Counted from the stretch's first letter, positions 18,143 to 29,316 are shown. The stretch is 64,000 nt of DNA from JBCCXL01 sp039191605 (GCA_039191605.1 JBCCXL010000019.1:78131-142130); one strand, 5' to 3'. The notes: generated by a model from the sequence alone, not told the origin. Made by a program: numbers and translations.

Positions 18143-18406
18143 TTAGCCGTTGGGATCGACGCCACACCCTCGTTCCGGATCACCACCGGCGGGGCAGTTA
18201 TCCACAGAATCTACGACCGCTCCACCCTGCGCCTCGATCAGCATCTCGAGAATCACGTCCACCGAACTCTCATCGACTCCCTGCTGGGAAGTATCGGCGT
18301 CCGCAAAGGCAGGGACCGCCAAAACCATCACCAGTGCCAGGATCGAGAAGAGGGAGAGCAACGACTTGGCTATACCCTTCGGGGACATGGGGCCTTTGTC
18401 TAGCAT
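18143..18406 (-). CDS. Small secreted peptide precursor-like protein
   Basis: An 87-aa protein with an AAAGGAGA ribosome-binding site 8 bp before the ATG at 18406. Residues 1-35 form a Sec-type signal with a basic N-region, a long hydrophobic core (SLLSLFSILALVMVLAVPAFA) and an AFA-DA cleavage site. The mature part is about 50 residues, acidic, and ends with a Gly/Pro/Cys-rich tail (NCPAGGDPERGCGVDPNG) with two cysteines. No modification or export genes sit beside it. I do not recognise the family; it could be a small envelope protein or a secreted peptide. Confidence 0.6.
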   Translation of the reverse strand: MLDKGPMSPKGIAKSLLSLFSILALVMVLAVPAFADADTSQQGVDESSVDVILEMLIEAQGGAVVDSVDNCPAGGDPERGCGVDPNG

Positions 18407-18723
18407 TGGGGGGTCTCCTTTGTTTCGTCTACTGGATTCTCCTCATGGCATCACAAGCTTCATGGGGAATCCTTCATGGCATGGAAATTCCTTTTATACT
18501 GACAGAGGTTTCGCGAGATTCACCGAATCTCGTCGAAATTCTTATAAAAAAAGGAGTTAGGGGTTCTTCGAAAGTAAACCTTACCCTCCCAGAGTAAATA
18601 CAACCAAAAAAAGTAGGCGGCGCAAAATGAGAAACTTGCGCGAAAAGTACAGACCTGGAGCCGCCAATCAATCTCGAAATAAATCGATCGATTTCTTTAA
18701 CCTATATTCCAAACCTTTTAATT
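18407..18723. promoter_or_regulatory. AT-rich upstream region of the small peptide gene
   Basis: This 317-bp stretch is much richer in A and T than the rest of the window. It contains runs of A (18546-18552 and 18606-18612) and an 8-bp inverted repeat with a 3-nt loop, CGAGATTC ACC GAATCTCG, at about 18513-18531. On the minus strand a TATAAA lies upstream of the peptide gene. It probably carries the promoter and operator of the peptide gene, or is a foreign remnant. Confidence 0.4.
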
Positions 18724-19122
18724 CTAATTTTTCGGTGGCACCCGAGGCCAGCGACGCAACAGCACCGGCACAAGAAAAAAGATTCCCATCACGCCCCACG
18801 CCCAGATCGGAACCAGGGGCAATGCCTGCTGCGCTACCGCCGGCTCCATGGACCACACCAACAGAACGAGGCCCGCGGGGCCGATGGTGTAGACGATCAA
18901 GAGATGGCGCGAGAAAGCCTTTCGCTGCTGCTCATCAAGAGCTCGGCGACGCTGAACATAGAGGTTCCCGGCAACCCACCCGAGGGCGCCACAGAGCAGG
19001 TAATACCCCTGCAGGGTGGTCTCTAGAGTGCCGGCGAAGGAAATCCAGCCGAGGCCGTGCAGCAGGCTGCTGATCCAGGCGGCGAGAAAGAGGCCGGAAA
19101 GAACGATCTCTAGGTGCCGCAT
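18724..19122 (-). CDS. Small integral membrane protein of unknown function
   Basis: A 132-aa protein with four predicted helices: about 4-24, 36-54, 72-92 and 100-122. A basic loop, QRRRALDEQQRKAFSR, lies between helices 2 and 3. It follows gcvPB by 77 bp on the same strand and may share its transcript, but nothing links it to glycine metabolism. I do not recognise the family. Confidence 0.65.
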   Translation of the reverse strand: MRHLEIVLSGLFLAAWISSLLHGLGWISFAGTLETTLQGYYLLCGALGWVAGNLYVQRRRALDEQQRKAFSRHLLIVYTIGPAGLVLLVWSMEPAVAQQALPLVPIWAWGVMGIFFLVPVLLRRWPRVPPKN

Positions 19123-19199
19123 CGGGATATCGACTCACCCATCGAAGGGCAGGGCGTCGAAGCGCCGTCGGCGACTCGACGCCTCGCGCCCCTTGGTCG

Positions 19200-20756
19200 T
19201 TACTCCTGATCCCTTGCCGGAGCCCAGGCGAGGATCGGCTGACGCGCAGCACGCTTCTCGTCGCAGCGCCGCACGGGGGTAGTGTAGGGCGCTCCCTTGA
19301 CCAGTTCCGGATGGTTCTCGGCCTCGTCGGCGATGGAGCGCATCGCGTCGATGAAGCTATCCAAATCTTCCTGCGCCACGGTCTCCGTCGGCTCGATGAG
19401 CAGCGCGCCGGAAACGATGGTGGGGAAATACACCGTCGGCGGATGGAAGCCATAGTCCATCAGTCGCTTCGCGATATCCAGGGTGCTGACCCCATTGGCC
19501 TGCTGCGTCTTGTCGGAGAACACTACCTCGTGCATCGACGGCCCGACATAGGGCATGTGGTACTTGCCTTCGAGGCCCCGACGCACGTAATTCGCGTTCA
19601 GCACGGCGTTCTCCGCCACCTGCGCCAGCCCCTCTCCACCCATCGCCCAGATGTAGGCCAAGGCCCGTACCGCCATGCCGAATTGACCGTGGAAGGAGCG
19701 CACTCGGCCGATGGACTGGGCGCGATCGAAGTCCTGGTAGAAGGTTCCGTCCTCTCGCTTCTCCACCATCGGCACCGGCAGGAAGGGCGCCAGCTCCGGA
19801 CCGGCGGCCACCGGGCCACTTCCCGGCCCGCCGCCACCGTGAGGCGTGGTGAAGGTCTTGTGGAGGTTCATGTGCAGCACGTCCACGCCCATATCCCCGG
19901 GCAGCACCTTGCCCACGAAGGCGTTGAAGTTGGCGCCGTCGCAGTAGAGAAAGGCACCCTTGGAGTGGACGATGCGGGCGATGTCCAGGATCTGGTCTTC
20001 GAAAACGCCCAGGGTGTTCGGCACCGTCAGCATCAGCGCCGCCACGTCCTCGTTCATCGAGCGCTCGAGGTCCTCTAGGTCCAGGGTGCCGTGTTCGTTG
20101 GACAGCAGCTCCCGCACCTCGAAGCCAGCGAAGCGAGCGGAGGCCGGGTTGGTGCCGTGGGCTGAGTCTGGAATCAGCACCGTCTTGCGCTCTTCGCCTC
20201 GGGCCTCCAGAGCAGCCCTCACCAGCGCGATACCGGTGAGCTCGCCCTGGGCTCCCGCCGCCGGCTGCAGGCTGACTCGCTCGAGGCCGGTGAGCCGAAT
20301 CAAGGCTTGCTCCAGCTCCCACAGCAGCTCGAGGTTGCCCTGCACCGTCGCCTCCGGCTGCAGCGGATGGCTGTCGCCGAAGCCGCGCAGCCGGGCGACT
20401 TCCTCGTTGATTCGCGGGTTGTACTTCATCGTGCAGCTGCCGAGAGGGTAGAGGCCCAGATCCGGCGTGTAATTGCGCCGCGATAGGCGGGTGAAATGGC
20501 GCAGCACGTCGACCTCGGAAACCTCCGGCAGGCCTTCCACCGACGGTCGGATCAGCTCTTCCGGCAACAGCTCGGAAAGGGGGCGCTCATCGACCCCGCT
20601 CTCCTCGAGCTGTACGCCAATGCGTCCCGGACGCCCTACTTCGAAGAGCAGGGGGGGATGGCGCCAGCCGATGCTCGGCTGTTGCGCAGCCTGCGTTGGC
20701 TCGTCGGTGGACTGTCCTGATGCGGTGCTAGAAGCTGGGGTCGTGGATTCGGCCAT
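19200..20756 (-). CDS. gcvPB: Glycine dehydrogenase (decarboxylating) subunit 2
   Basis: This is the PLP-binding half of the two-subunit P-protein of the glycine cleavage system, which decarboxylates glycine and loads aminomethyl onto the lipoyl arm of GcvH. The PLP-lysine motif is NLHKTFTTPHGGGGPGSGPV. Other family signatures are LYPLGSCTMKYNPRINE and PDSAHGTNPASA. At 518 aa it is slightly longer than usual because of a Ser/Thr/Gln-rich N-terminus (1-28). It lies 191 bp downstream of gcvPA; the gap contains a 12-bp direct repeat, GCTTGGGCTCAG. Confidence 0.96.
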   Translation of the reverse strand: MAESTTPASSTASGQSTDEPTQAAQQPSIGWRHPPLLFEVGRPGRIGVQLEESGVDERPLSELLPEELIRPSVEGLPEVSEVDVLRHFTRLSRRNYTPDLGLYPLGSCTMKYNPRINEEVARLRGFGDSHPLQPEATVQGNLELLWELEQALIRLTGLERVSLQPAAGAQGELTGIALVRAALEARGEERKTVLIPDSAHGTNPASARFAGFEVRELLSNEHGTLDLEDLERSMNEDVAALMLTVPNTLGVFEDQILDIARIVHSKGAFLYCDGANFNAFVGKVLPGDMGVDVLHMNLHKTFTTPHGGGGPGSGPVAAGPELAPFLPVPMVEKREDGTFYQDFDRAQSIGRVRSFHGQFGMAVRALAYIWAMGGEGLAQVAENAVLNANYVRRGLEGKYHMPYVGPSMHEVVFSDKTQQANGVSTLDIAKRLMDYGFHPPTVYFPTIVSGALLIEPTETVAQEDLDSFIDAMRSIADEAENHPELVKGAPYTTPVRRCDEKRAARQPILAWAPARDQE

Positions 20757-20947
20757 GACTCTCTCAACGATAGTTGGGCGATATCTTCGATGAAGGGCAG
20801 GGGCTTGGGCTCAGTAGCTTAGGATCAGAAGCTTGGGCTCAGCGTCGGACCACGGGCGAGATGGGTGCTGTGGTCGTGGTGTATGGACTCGATCGCGGGC
20901 GCGCTCAGCGCGCTTCGAGGGCGGCGATCAGACCATGGAAACTCAGA

Positions 20948-22372
20948 TCAGACCGAAACCGTGCGGGCGATCTGCCGATCCTGGCGGGCCCGCAGCTGGC
21001 GCACCAGCTCTTCCAGCTCCTCCGGCTGGTTGCTCTCGGTGACCGCTACCAGGAAGCAGTCGTCCAGCTCCGGATAGTCGGGACCGAGGGGAACGCCAGC
21101 GAGCACTCCGTGGGCGGCGAGATCCTGCACCAATTCGGCGGCGGGCTCGCCGGCGCGAACGGTGAACTCGTTGAAGCAGGGCGAGGCGAAGCGGCTGGAG
21201 AAGTCCTCTTCGCCATCGATGGCGCGGCGCAGCGCGGTGGCCCGCTGGAGGTTGATCTCCGCCAGGCGCCGTAATCCCTCACGACCGTGGAGCCCGAGGT
21301 AGACCGTCGCCGCCAGGGCGCAAAGAGCCTGGTTGGTGCAGATATTCGACGTCGCTTTCTCGCGGCGGATGTGCTGTTCGCGGGTCGCCAGGGTGAGCAC
21401 GAAGGCGCGCTCCCCGTTGGCATCGACGGTCTGTCCCGCCAGACGCCCGGGCATCGAGCGCAGGAAACGCTCAGAGGCCGCGAAGAAGCCGAGATAGGGG
21501 CCACCGTAGGACAGCGGCAGACCGAAACTGCGGGCCTCGCCAACGGCGATATCGCAGCCTCCTTCCCCGGGACTCTGCAGCAGCGCCAGGCTCAACGCCT
21601 CGGCCACCACGCCGATGCTGATGGCGCCGGCCTCCGCCGCCGGCTGCGAGACCCGCTCCCAGGGCTCTACGACGCCAAAGTAATTCGGCGACTGCACGGC
21701 GACGCAGGAGACCGTCTCGTCCAGCACCGAGGCGAGCTCCTCCACGTCCACCCGACCGCTCTCGTCCCAGCCCACTTCGACGATCTCCAGATCGAGGTTG
21801 CGGGCGTAGGTACGCAAGGTCTGGCGATATTCCGGATGCACGCTGCGAGCGACCACCACCCGGCGGCGCTTGCGCTGCACTCGATCCGCCATCAACACCC
21901 CCTCGGTGAACGCCGTCGCTCCTTCGTAGAGAGACGCGTTGGCCACCGGGAGACCGGTGAGCAGGGAGATGAAGGTCTGGAACTCGAAGATGCTCTGCAG
22001 CGTCCCCTGACTCACCTCCGGCTGGTATGGCGTATACACCGTGAGGAACTCGGAGCGCTCCAGAATCGGATCGAGCAGGGCCGGCACGTCGTGGCGGTAG
22101 GCCCCTGCCCCCAGGAAGGAGATCAAGTCGCGACCGGCAACCTGATTCTTTCCCTGGAGGGCGTCGAAAGCACTCCGCAGTTGACGATCCGAGAGCGGGC
22201 CTTCGACGTCCACCGGCTCCTGCAGCAGGATCTCCTGTGGCAGGGAGTCGAAAAGGCGATCGATGGATTCAGCGCCGAGGGCGTCGAGCATCACTCGACG
22301 ATCTTCGGCACCGGAGGGCAAATAGCGATGGCCGGAGAGAGCTCCAGCGGAATTCTTCGAATCTTCGCTCAT
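20948..22372 (-). CDS. gcvPA: Glycine dehydrogenase (decarboxylating) subunit 1
   Basis: This is the non-PLP-lysine half of the P-protein, pairing with GcvPB. It shows YTPYQPEVSQGTLQSIFEFQ, then LTGLPVANASLYEGATA, and SYGGPYLGFFA with MPGRLAGQTVD further on. The length of 474 aa is close to normal. The start at 22372 has only a weak ribosome-binding site. It lies downstream of gcvH across a 567-bp gap. Confidence 0.96.
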   Translation of the reverse strand: MSEDSKNSAGALSGHRYLPSGAEDRRVMLDALGAESIDRLFDSLPQEILLQEPVDVEGPLSDRQLRSAFDALQGKNQVAGRDLISFLGAGAYRHDVPALLDPILERSEFLTVYTPYQPEVSQGTLQSIFEFQTFISLLTGLPVANASLYEGATAFTEGVLMADRVQRKRRRVVVARSVHPEYRQTLRTYARNLDLEIVEVGWDESGRVDVEELASVLDETVSCVAVQSPNYFGVVEPWERVSQPAAEAGAISIGVVAEALSLALLQSPGEGGCDIAVGEARSFGLPLSYGGPYLGFFAASERFLRSMPGRLAGQTVDANGERAFVLTLATREQHIRREKATSNICTNQALCALAATVYLGLHGREGLRRLAEINLQRATALRRAIDGEEDFSSRFASPCFNEFTVRAGEPAAELVQDLAAHGVLAGVPLGPDYPELDDCFLVAVTESNQPEELEELVRQLRARQDRQIARTVSV

Positions 22373-22939
22373 ATCGAGGGGGCTTCCGATGTCTGCTGCT
22401 GCGGGCTTCGGATCGAGGGGGGATTCCCGAATCAGATCCGCAGAGGGGTCAGGGTTTGAGCCTGGGCGGTAGCGACAGCGCCTGGGGGAGAGGAGCGGCG
22501 GGAGGTGAGTGCAGAAAGGGTGGTTCGTTAGGCGGGAGTGGTGGAGGCGGGCAGATCCGGTGGGATCGAAGGACGAGTGGAGCGGAGGAGGGAAGCGGTG
22601 AGCGCTGTGGGACGAGCCGTGACTGACAAGATCTCCGAGCCGCTAAGGTCTCCGACCCACAAGGTCTACAAGCGATAAAGCCTTCGACAGCCTCTTCTTC
22701 GACGGCCTCGGGAATCTGTCGCCAAGCCCAATCATCAAGTTGGTCCTTCGAGATCAATCCGTTGGGGAATCCCTCGTCGTTTCATGGTGCGTCAGCGGGT
22801 TCGTTGGCCGCTCAATCATTCAGGCAAGCGAAGTAGGCGATGGAGACGGGCAATCGGGACGCGCAGACTTGTCAATCGAAGCCAGCCAGTCGAAGCCAGC
22901 CAGTCGAAGCCAGCCAGTCGAAAGGCTCCGTCGCCGGAA
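22373..22939. other. Non-coding gap between gcvH and gcvPA
   Basis: No gene is supported in 567 bp; the open frames are proline-rich and lack ribosome-binding sites. The gcvH-proximal end carries 14-bp tandem repeats. No glycine-riboswitch core was recognised. Confidence 0.45.
22875..22921. repeat. 14-bp tandem repeat, 3.3 copies
   Basis: The unit TCGAAGCCAGCCAG is repeated three times exactly (22875-22916), plus TCGAA. It lies 19 bp past the gcvH stop. Confidence 0.85.
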
Positions 22940-23320
22940 TCAGTCGCCCTGGGTGAAGCTCTCGTAGGCCTCGGCATCCATCAAGGACTTCAGCTCGTCC
23001 TCGTTGTTGAATCGAACCTTGACCATCCAGCCGTCACCGTGAGCGTCTTCGTTGATCACTTCTGCATCATCCGCCAGCGCATCGTTAACCTCTACCACCT
23101 CTCCAGAGAGAGGCGAGTAAATCTCGGCCACGGCCTTCACCGATTCCACCGTTCCGATCTCGTCCCCGGCGTCGAAGACATGTCCCACCGTCGGGAGCTC
23201 GACGAAGACCACGTCCCCGAGCTGGTTCTGGGCGAAGGAGGTAATGCCGACGATGGCCACATCCCCCTCCACCTTCACCCATTCATGTTCGTTCGAGTAC
23301 AGGTAGTCCTTTGGATACAT
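22940..23320 (-). CDS. gcvH: Glycine cleavage system H protein
   Basis: GcvH carries the lipoyl group that shuttles aminomethyl between the P, T and L proteins. The start is placed at 23320 (MYPKDYLYSNEHEW), which has a GGAGAG site just upstream; an ATG at 23335 adds five residues. The 126-aa protein contains the lipoylation site GTVESVKAVAEIYSPLSGEV, the Lys in ESVKA being modified. The end is normal (EDELKSLMDAEAYESF). Confidence 0.97.
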   Translation of the reverse strand: MYPKDYLYSNEHEWVKVEGDVAIVGITSFAQNQLGDVVFVELPTVGHVFDAGDEIGTVESVKAVAEIYSPLSGEVVEVNDALADDAEVINEDAHGDGWMVKVRFNNEDELKSLMDAEAYESFTQGD

Positions 23321-23483
23321 GGAAACTCTCTCCATTGAGCCGCCGGGATTCCGCCGGAGATCCTTGGAGCGAGGAAAACCAAGGGGGCGGAGGACCGTAG
23401 AGCTGACGGTCTATCGAGGTGCGGCGATGATGTCCTGGGTTGGGACCTGAGGGGGTACCCGGAGTGGATTCAGGAAAGCGCGA

Positions 23484-24584
23484 TCAGGAGCGCCGGTAGA
23501 AGGGGGTCTTGACGATTTGCGCCGCGATCTTCCTGCCGCGCACCGAGATGGCGAGGGGGGTTCCCTCCGCCGCGAGCTGGCGAGGAACGTAGGCCATGCC
23601 CAAGGCTTTTTGAAAGGTCGGGCTGAAGGTCCCGCTGGTGACCCGACCGACCACGTCGGCTCCCACCACTATCTCGTGGCCCTGGCGGGCGATGCCTCGT
23701 TCCTTGAGCTCGAAGCCCACCAGGCGCCGGGAGACGCCGCTGAGTCGCTGATCCATCAAGGCCTTTCGGCCGATGAAGTCGCCGGCATCGATCTTCACGG
23801 TCCAGTCAAGACCGGCTTCCCACGGCGTCACCGAGTCGTCGATCTCGTGACCGTAAAGGGCCATGCCCGCCTCCAGACGCAGGGTGTCGCGAGCCCCGAG
23901 GCCCGCGGGAATCAAGCCGCTGGGAGATCCGGCCTCGATCAGTCGTCGCCACACGGCGAGGGCATCATCGCTGTGCAGATAGAGCTCGAAGCCGTCCTCT
24001 CCGGTATACCCCGTACGCGACACCAGGGCGGTCACCCCGGCCACCTTGCCGACGGAGAAGCGGTAGTAACGCAGCGCTCCGATCTCCACGTCGGTGAGGG
24101 GGGCCAAGATCTCCGACGCCTTCGGGCCCTGGAGCGCCAGGAGGGCATATTGGGAGGAGATGTCTTCCACCCGAACCCCCTGATCGCAATGCCCCTGGAT
24201 CCAGGCGAAATCTTCGTCGACGTTGGCGGCGTTGACCACCAGCATGTATTCCTCCGGCGCGAGGCGATAGATCAGAAGATCGTCGCGATAGGTGCCCTCT
24301 TCCGTCAGCAGAGCGCTGTAGTGGGCTCGCCCGGGCTTCAGCTTCGACACGTCGTTCGGGGTCAGCCACTGCAGGAAGTCTTCGGCACCGGGGCCCGACA
24401 CTCGCAGCTCCCCCATGTGGGAAACATCGAAGAGACCGGCGGCGTTGCGCACCGCGGTGTGCTCGTCCACGAGGCCGGAATATTGCACCGGCAGCTCCCA
24501 GCCAGCGAAAGGAACAAGGCGTCCACCGGCCTCAATATGAGCCTGGTGGAGGGGCGATCGCCGCAGGGTCTCAGAATCACTCAT
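23484..24584 (-). CDS. gcvT: Glycine cleavage system T protein (aminomethyltransferase)
   Basis: GcvT transfers the one-carbon unit from aminomethyl-GcvH to tetrahydrofolate and releases ammonia. The 366-aa protein has the HxxxGGRLVPFAGWELPVQY opening, FDVSHMGELRVSGP and the folate-site region RTGYTGEDGFELY, LGARDTLRLEAGM. It is the first gene of gcvT-gcvH-gcvPA-gcvPB. The fourth component, lipoamide dehydrogenase, is not in the window. Confidence 0.97.
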   Translation of the reverse strand: MSDSETLRRSPLHQAHIEAGGRLVPFAGWELPVQYSGLVDEHTAVRNAAGLFDVSHMGELRVSGPGAEDFLQWLTPNDVSKLKPGRAHYSALLTEEGTYRDDLLIYRLAPEEYMLVVNAANVDEDFAWIQGHCDQGVRVEDISSQYALLALQGPKASEILAPLTDVEIGALRYYRFSVGKVAGVTALVSRTGYTGEDGFELYLHSDDALAVWRRLIEAGSPSGLIPAGLGARDTLRLEAGMALYGHEIDDSVTPWEAGLDWTVKIDAGDFIGRKALMDQRLSGVSRRLVGFELKERGIARQGHEIVVGADVVGRVTSGTFSPTFQKALGMAYVPRQLAAEGTPLAISVRGRKIAAQIVKTPFYRRS

Positions 24585-25089
24585 AGGGATTGGGGGTTGC
24601 GTTTTTTCAGCGCGCGAACCGGCCTGAAGCTATCACACTCCTAAGCCGTCCCCGGCACCCCGGCCACGGCACCCAACACCCAGCGCCACAGCCCCCCTCT
24701 GGGAGCGCGTGTCGCCCCGGGCTCTCCCGGCCCACTCCTCTCTCAATTCGTCGACAGCCTGACTCCCCCGCACCGAGGCACCGAAAGAAAAAAGCTCTTT
24801 TCCGCGCAAGATCGGCGATGGGTAGTGGTTTCACCTTCGACACGAGGGAATGGAGGAAACAGCGGCGCGCCGCGAAACCTTCGGACCGGGCCCAGCCCGA
24901 GGCCAGCACCACCGCCGCCCTTCACCGCTGAACATCCCTCGAAACAACAAGACCGAAGCGACTCATCGAGAACCCATAGGAAACCCATACAAGACAGTCA
25001 ATTCCGGCCTGGACAACGTGGATCCAAACCGAACCGACCGAGACGGAGCGGCTCCAGAGAAATCAGGCCGCAAACCAAGGAGCTCAATC
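24585..25089. other. Intergenic region between divergent gcvT and spy-like genes
   Basis: These 505 bp should hold the promoters for gcvT (minus) and the Spy-like gene (plus). No coding frame is convincing. I looked for the conserved glycine-riboswitch core on the minus strand before gcvT and did not find it. Confidence 0.4.
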
Positions 25090-25650
25090 ATGACGACCCC
25101 TCGTATTCCCTCCACCCAGCGACTGCTGAAGGCCAGCGCCATCGCCCTCGGCGTTCTCGCCCTGGCGCTCACCCTGATCCCCGGCACCTCTCTCTTCGCC
25201 CAACCTTCCGAGGGCGCCTTCTTCGACGGTCAGCGCGGCCCCGGTGGCGGCTTCGGCGAAAATCTCGCCGAGTACCTCGACCTCACCGAGGAGCAGATCG
25301 CGGCGGTCCAGCAGATTCGCTCCGACGCCCAAGCCACATCCCAGCCGATTCGCGAGGAGCAGCGAGCGCTGCGAGACCAGCTGCGGGACCTGCTGGATTC
25401 CGACGCTCCCGACGCCACCACCGTCGGCGAGACGGTGATCGCCGCCCGGGCGCTCGGTGAGCAGCTGAAGGGAATCGCCGAAGGAGCCCGCAGCGACATG
25501 GAAGCGCTGCTGACGCCAGAGCAGCTGGAGGCCTGGGAGACCCTTCAGGACATTCGCGGCATCTTCTCCGATCGCGGCGATCGCGGCCCCCGAGGCCCCG
25601 GTGCCCAAGGGCCCCGAGCCCGCGGCCCCCGCGGCGGCGGCCGCGGCTGA
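25090..25650 (+). CDS. Spy/CpxP-like periplasmic protein with LTxxQ motifs
   Basis: A 186-aa protein whose ATG at 25090 follows an AAGGAG site. Residues 1-37 form a signal peptide ending SLFA-Q. The mature helical part holds two LTxxQ motifs (LTEEQ and LTPEQ), the signature of Spy/CpxP/ZraP periplasmic proteins that act as ATP-independent chaperones or stress sensors. The C-terminus from about 163 is an Arg/Gly/Pro-rich tail (RGPRGPGAQGPRARG), which is unusual for the family. Confidence 0.8.
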   Translation: MTTPRIPSTQRLLKASAIALGVLALALTLIPGTSLFAQPSEGAFFDGQRGPGGGFGENLAEYLDLTEEQIAAVQQIRSDAQATSQPIREEQRALRDQLRDLLDSDAPDATTVGETVIAARALGEQLKGIAEGARSDMEALLTPEQLEAWETLQDIRGIFSDRGDRGPRGPGAQGPRARGPRGGGRG

Positions 25651-25745
25651 GCGAAAGACGCTCCTTAATTCAACCAGCTAAGCAGAACCGACTGGTTAGA
25701 TACCGACTAGCCACGATCGATAGCCCCACGACAACCGATAGAATG

Positions 25746-25769
25746 AGCCCGCGCTTCGGCGCGGGCTTT
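25746..25769 (+). terminator. Hairpin terminator after the Spy-like gene
   Basis: A 9-bp GC-rich stem (AGCCCGCGC with GCGCGGGCT) encloses a TTCG tetraloop and is followed by a short T run. Confidence 0.75.
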
Positions 25770-25854
25770 CGCGTTATGGGAGATCCGCGCCCCGCGCGAT
25801 ACCCTGAAACCCAACCCGCCACCATCCCGAGTCAACCCCAGGAGCCCTCATCTC

Positions 25855-27291
25855 ATGCACCGATCCGACGCCTTGGCCTCGTCCAGCCCAGCGGGTGCTC
25901 AGCGGGCCCTCCTCGCGCTCCTCGTTCTCCTCCCCTTCGCGCTGCTGCCGGCCGCAGCCCAATCCGGTGCGACTGCGCAGGAAAGCTCGCAGCAGTCGGC
26001 TTCGGCCGCGATTCAGGAATCGGCTGAAGAAGCCATATCCCAGGCTCCGGAACAGCCTTCAGGGCAGACTTCTGAACAGAGCGCCGAGGATTCCCCGGGA
26101 GCTGCGGAGCAGGAGCTCCAGGACAACGCTGCCGGCACGGATGGCGCCGACGGTACCGACGATGCCGACAGTGCCGAGTCGCCCTCCCCCAAAACGGCCC
26201 AAGTAGAAGCTGGCGAATACGGCAGCGTGTTCAGCGCCGTCGACAGCTATCTTCAGGCCCTGCAAGAGGGCGGCGCGAGCGCCGAGAACGAGGGCGAGAG
26301 CGACGGCCCGCCGGAGGCACAGCCCCAGGATGATGCCGAGGCGCAAGCCGAAGAGCGGGAAGCCCAGCGGCGACGGGCCGCAGCGACGGCGCTGGAAGAC
26401 CGGGTTCTGCTGCTGGTACGGGATGGGGACGTAGTGGCCCGAGGGCGCTACGGCCTCTACGACGAGCATCACGTGCTGCCCCTGGGGTCGGCGTCCCGCT
26501 GGCTCACGGCGCTGGTGATTCTCAAGCTCGCGGATCAAGGCTCCCTGGAGCTGGACGATCCCCTGGTGCGCTTCTTTCCCTCCGTCGCCGAGGATCAAAC
26601 CGGGATCACCGTCGCTCAGCTGCTCACCGACACCTCCGGCATCAGCCCCAGCCATCCCTGCCTCGCTCTCCCCGACGCTGCCCTCGACCAGTGCGCGACC
26701 TCGATCCTGCAGCAGCCCCTCTCCGCCCCTCCGGGCCGGGAGCTGCGCCGTAGCGCAGCGGCCTACCAGGTGCTCGGCCGCATTGCCGAGCTCGCCGCCG
26801 CTGCTCCCTGGGGCACGGTGGTGAACCGCACCCTGACGGCACCGCTGGAGCTTCAGGAGCTGCGCTGGGAAGAGGGCGGCAATCCCTCCATCGCCAGCGG
26901 TGCCCGCGCCAGCGCCAGCGATCTGGCGACGGTGCTCCAGGCTCTCCAGGGCGACGCGTGGCTGAGCGAAGAAGGCCGCCAGCGGCTGCTGGACACCACC
27001 GCCCCCCGCGCCGAGGCGGTGGCCGATCCCCTCTCCTCCGGCGAACCCGGCGCCGGACTGCGCTGGGCTAGCGTACCGGCCCCCGCCGGCCAGCGGGGCA
27101 CCACCCTAGAAGGGGTGATCAACGGCACCTTCGGCTCACAGCTCTGGCTCGATCCGGAGCGCAGCATCGCCGGTGTGCTGGCCACCATCGCCGCCCCGGA
27201 GACCGCAGCGGAGGTCGCCGACGTCGCCCGCCAGGCCTTCCGTGAGCATCTCGACTCGGCCTTGGAAGAGAGCGCCGCGGACGCCCGCTGA
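25855..27291 (+). CDS. Serine beta-lactamase-fold protein with degenerate active site
   Basis: This 478-aa exported protein has a signal peptide (1-36, ending PAAAQ) and a 130-residue Gln/Glu/Ser-rich disordered linker (37-170). A class C-like beta-lactamase/transpeptidase domain spans about 175-470. The catalytic SxxK motif reads S212-A-S-R215, with Arg for Lys. The expected YSN triad reads RSA at about 299-301. The LLTHTSG motif reads LLTDTSG. By family knowledge these changes should abolish acyl-enzyme chemistry, so I infer a binding or structural role in the periplasm. The reading frame is intact, so it is not a decayed pseudogene. Confidence 0.8.
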   Translation: MHRSDALASSSPAGAQRALLALLVLLPFALLPAAAQSGATAQESSQQSASAAIQESAEEAISQAPEQPSGQTSEQSAEDSPGAAEQELQDNAAGTDGADGTDDADSAESPSPKTAQVEAGEYGSVFSAVDSYLQALQEGGASAENEGESDGPPEAQPQDDAEAQAEEREAQRRRAAATALEDRVLLLVRDGDVVARGRYGLYDEHHVLPLGSASRWLTALVILKLADQGSLELDDPLVRFFPSVAEDQTGITVAQLLTDTSGISPSHPCLALPDAALDQCATSILQQPLSAPPGRELRRSAAAYQVLGRIAELAAAAPWGTVVNRTLTAPLELQELRWEEGGNPSIASGARASASDLATVLQALQGDAWLSEEGRQRLLDTTAPRAEAVADPLSSGEPGAGLRWASVPAPAGQRGTTLEGVINGTFGSQLWLDPERSIAGVLATIAAPETAAEVADVARQAFREHLDSALEESAADAR

Positions 27292-27604
27292 GGGAGCGCC
27301 GGAACCCCTCCCCACGGCTGAAACGTTGGCGCTTCCCCTACAACAAGCCATCGGCCGTCACCCTCACCCTCACCACCGAGGCGATTGGGGTCGAGCCGCC
27401 ACCGCGACGCCTCTCTCGTCGCAGCCCCCTTGGGCGCGGCTCATTAGGCTCAGATTGGCCTGATCCTCAGGGGCGTCCGCGGATTCTCTGCGTTGGCTAC
27501 CGTCTAACAAAACAAAGACTCAGCCGAAACAACGCTAGCCATACGAGGCCTAGCCACTGCCCCCCCGGCCTCCGAGCCTGCCCCAAAAAACAAAGGAGAA
27601 CCGC
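27292..27604. other. Non-coding gap
   Basis: No gene was found in 313 bp. The last bases contain the AAAGGAGA ribosome-binding site of the next gene. No obvious terminator or promoter box was recognised. Confidence 0.4.
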
Positions 27605-29254
<1,650 letters not shown>

Positions 29255-29316
29255 GGATCGAATCAGCGCCGGTCCGAGACGGGGCCCTCGAGCCCTCGCC
29301 CCGGGCCTGACTCTCT

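Noticed and set aside
18198..18206. Perfect DnaA box TTATCCACA
   Set aside because: It is a single box inside the small peptide gene, with no cluster of boxes, no dnaA or dnaN nearby and no origin layout.
24585..24830. Glycine riboswitch before gcvT
   Set aside because: The minus strand has GGAGAG-like and GC-rich segments, but the conserved riboswitch core could not be found.
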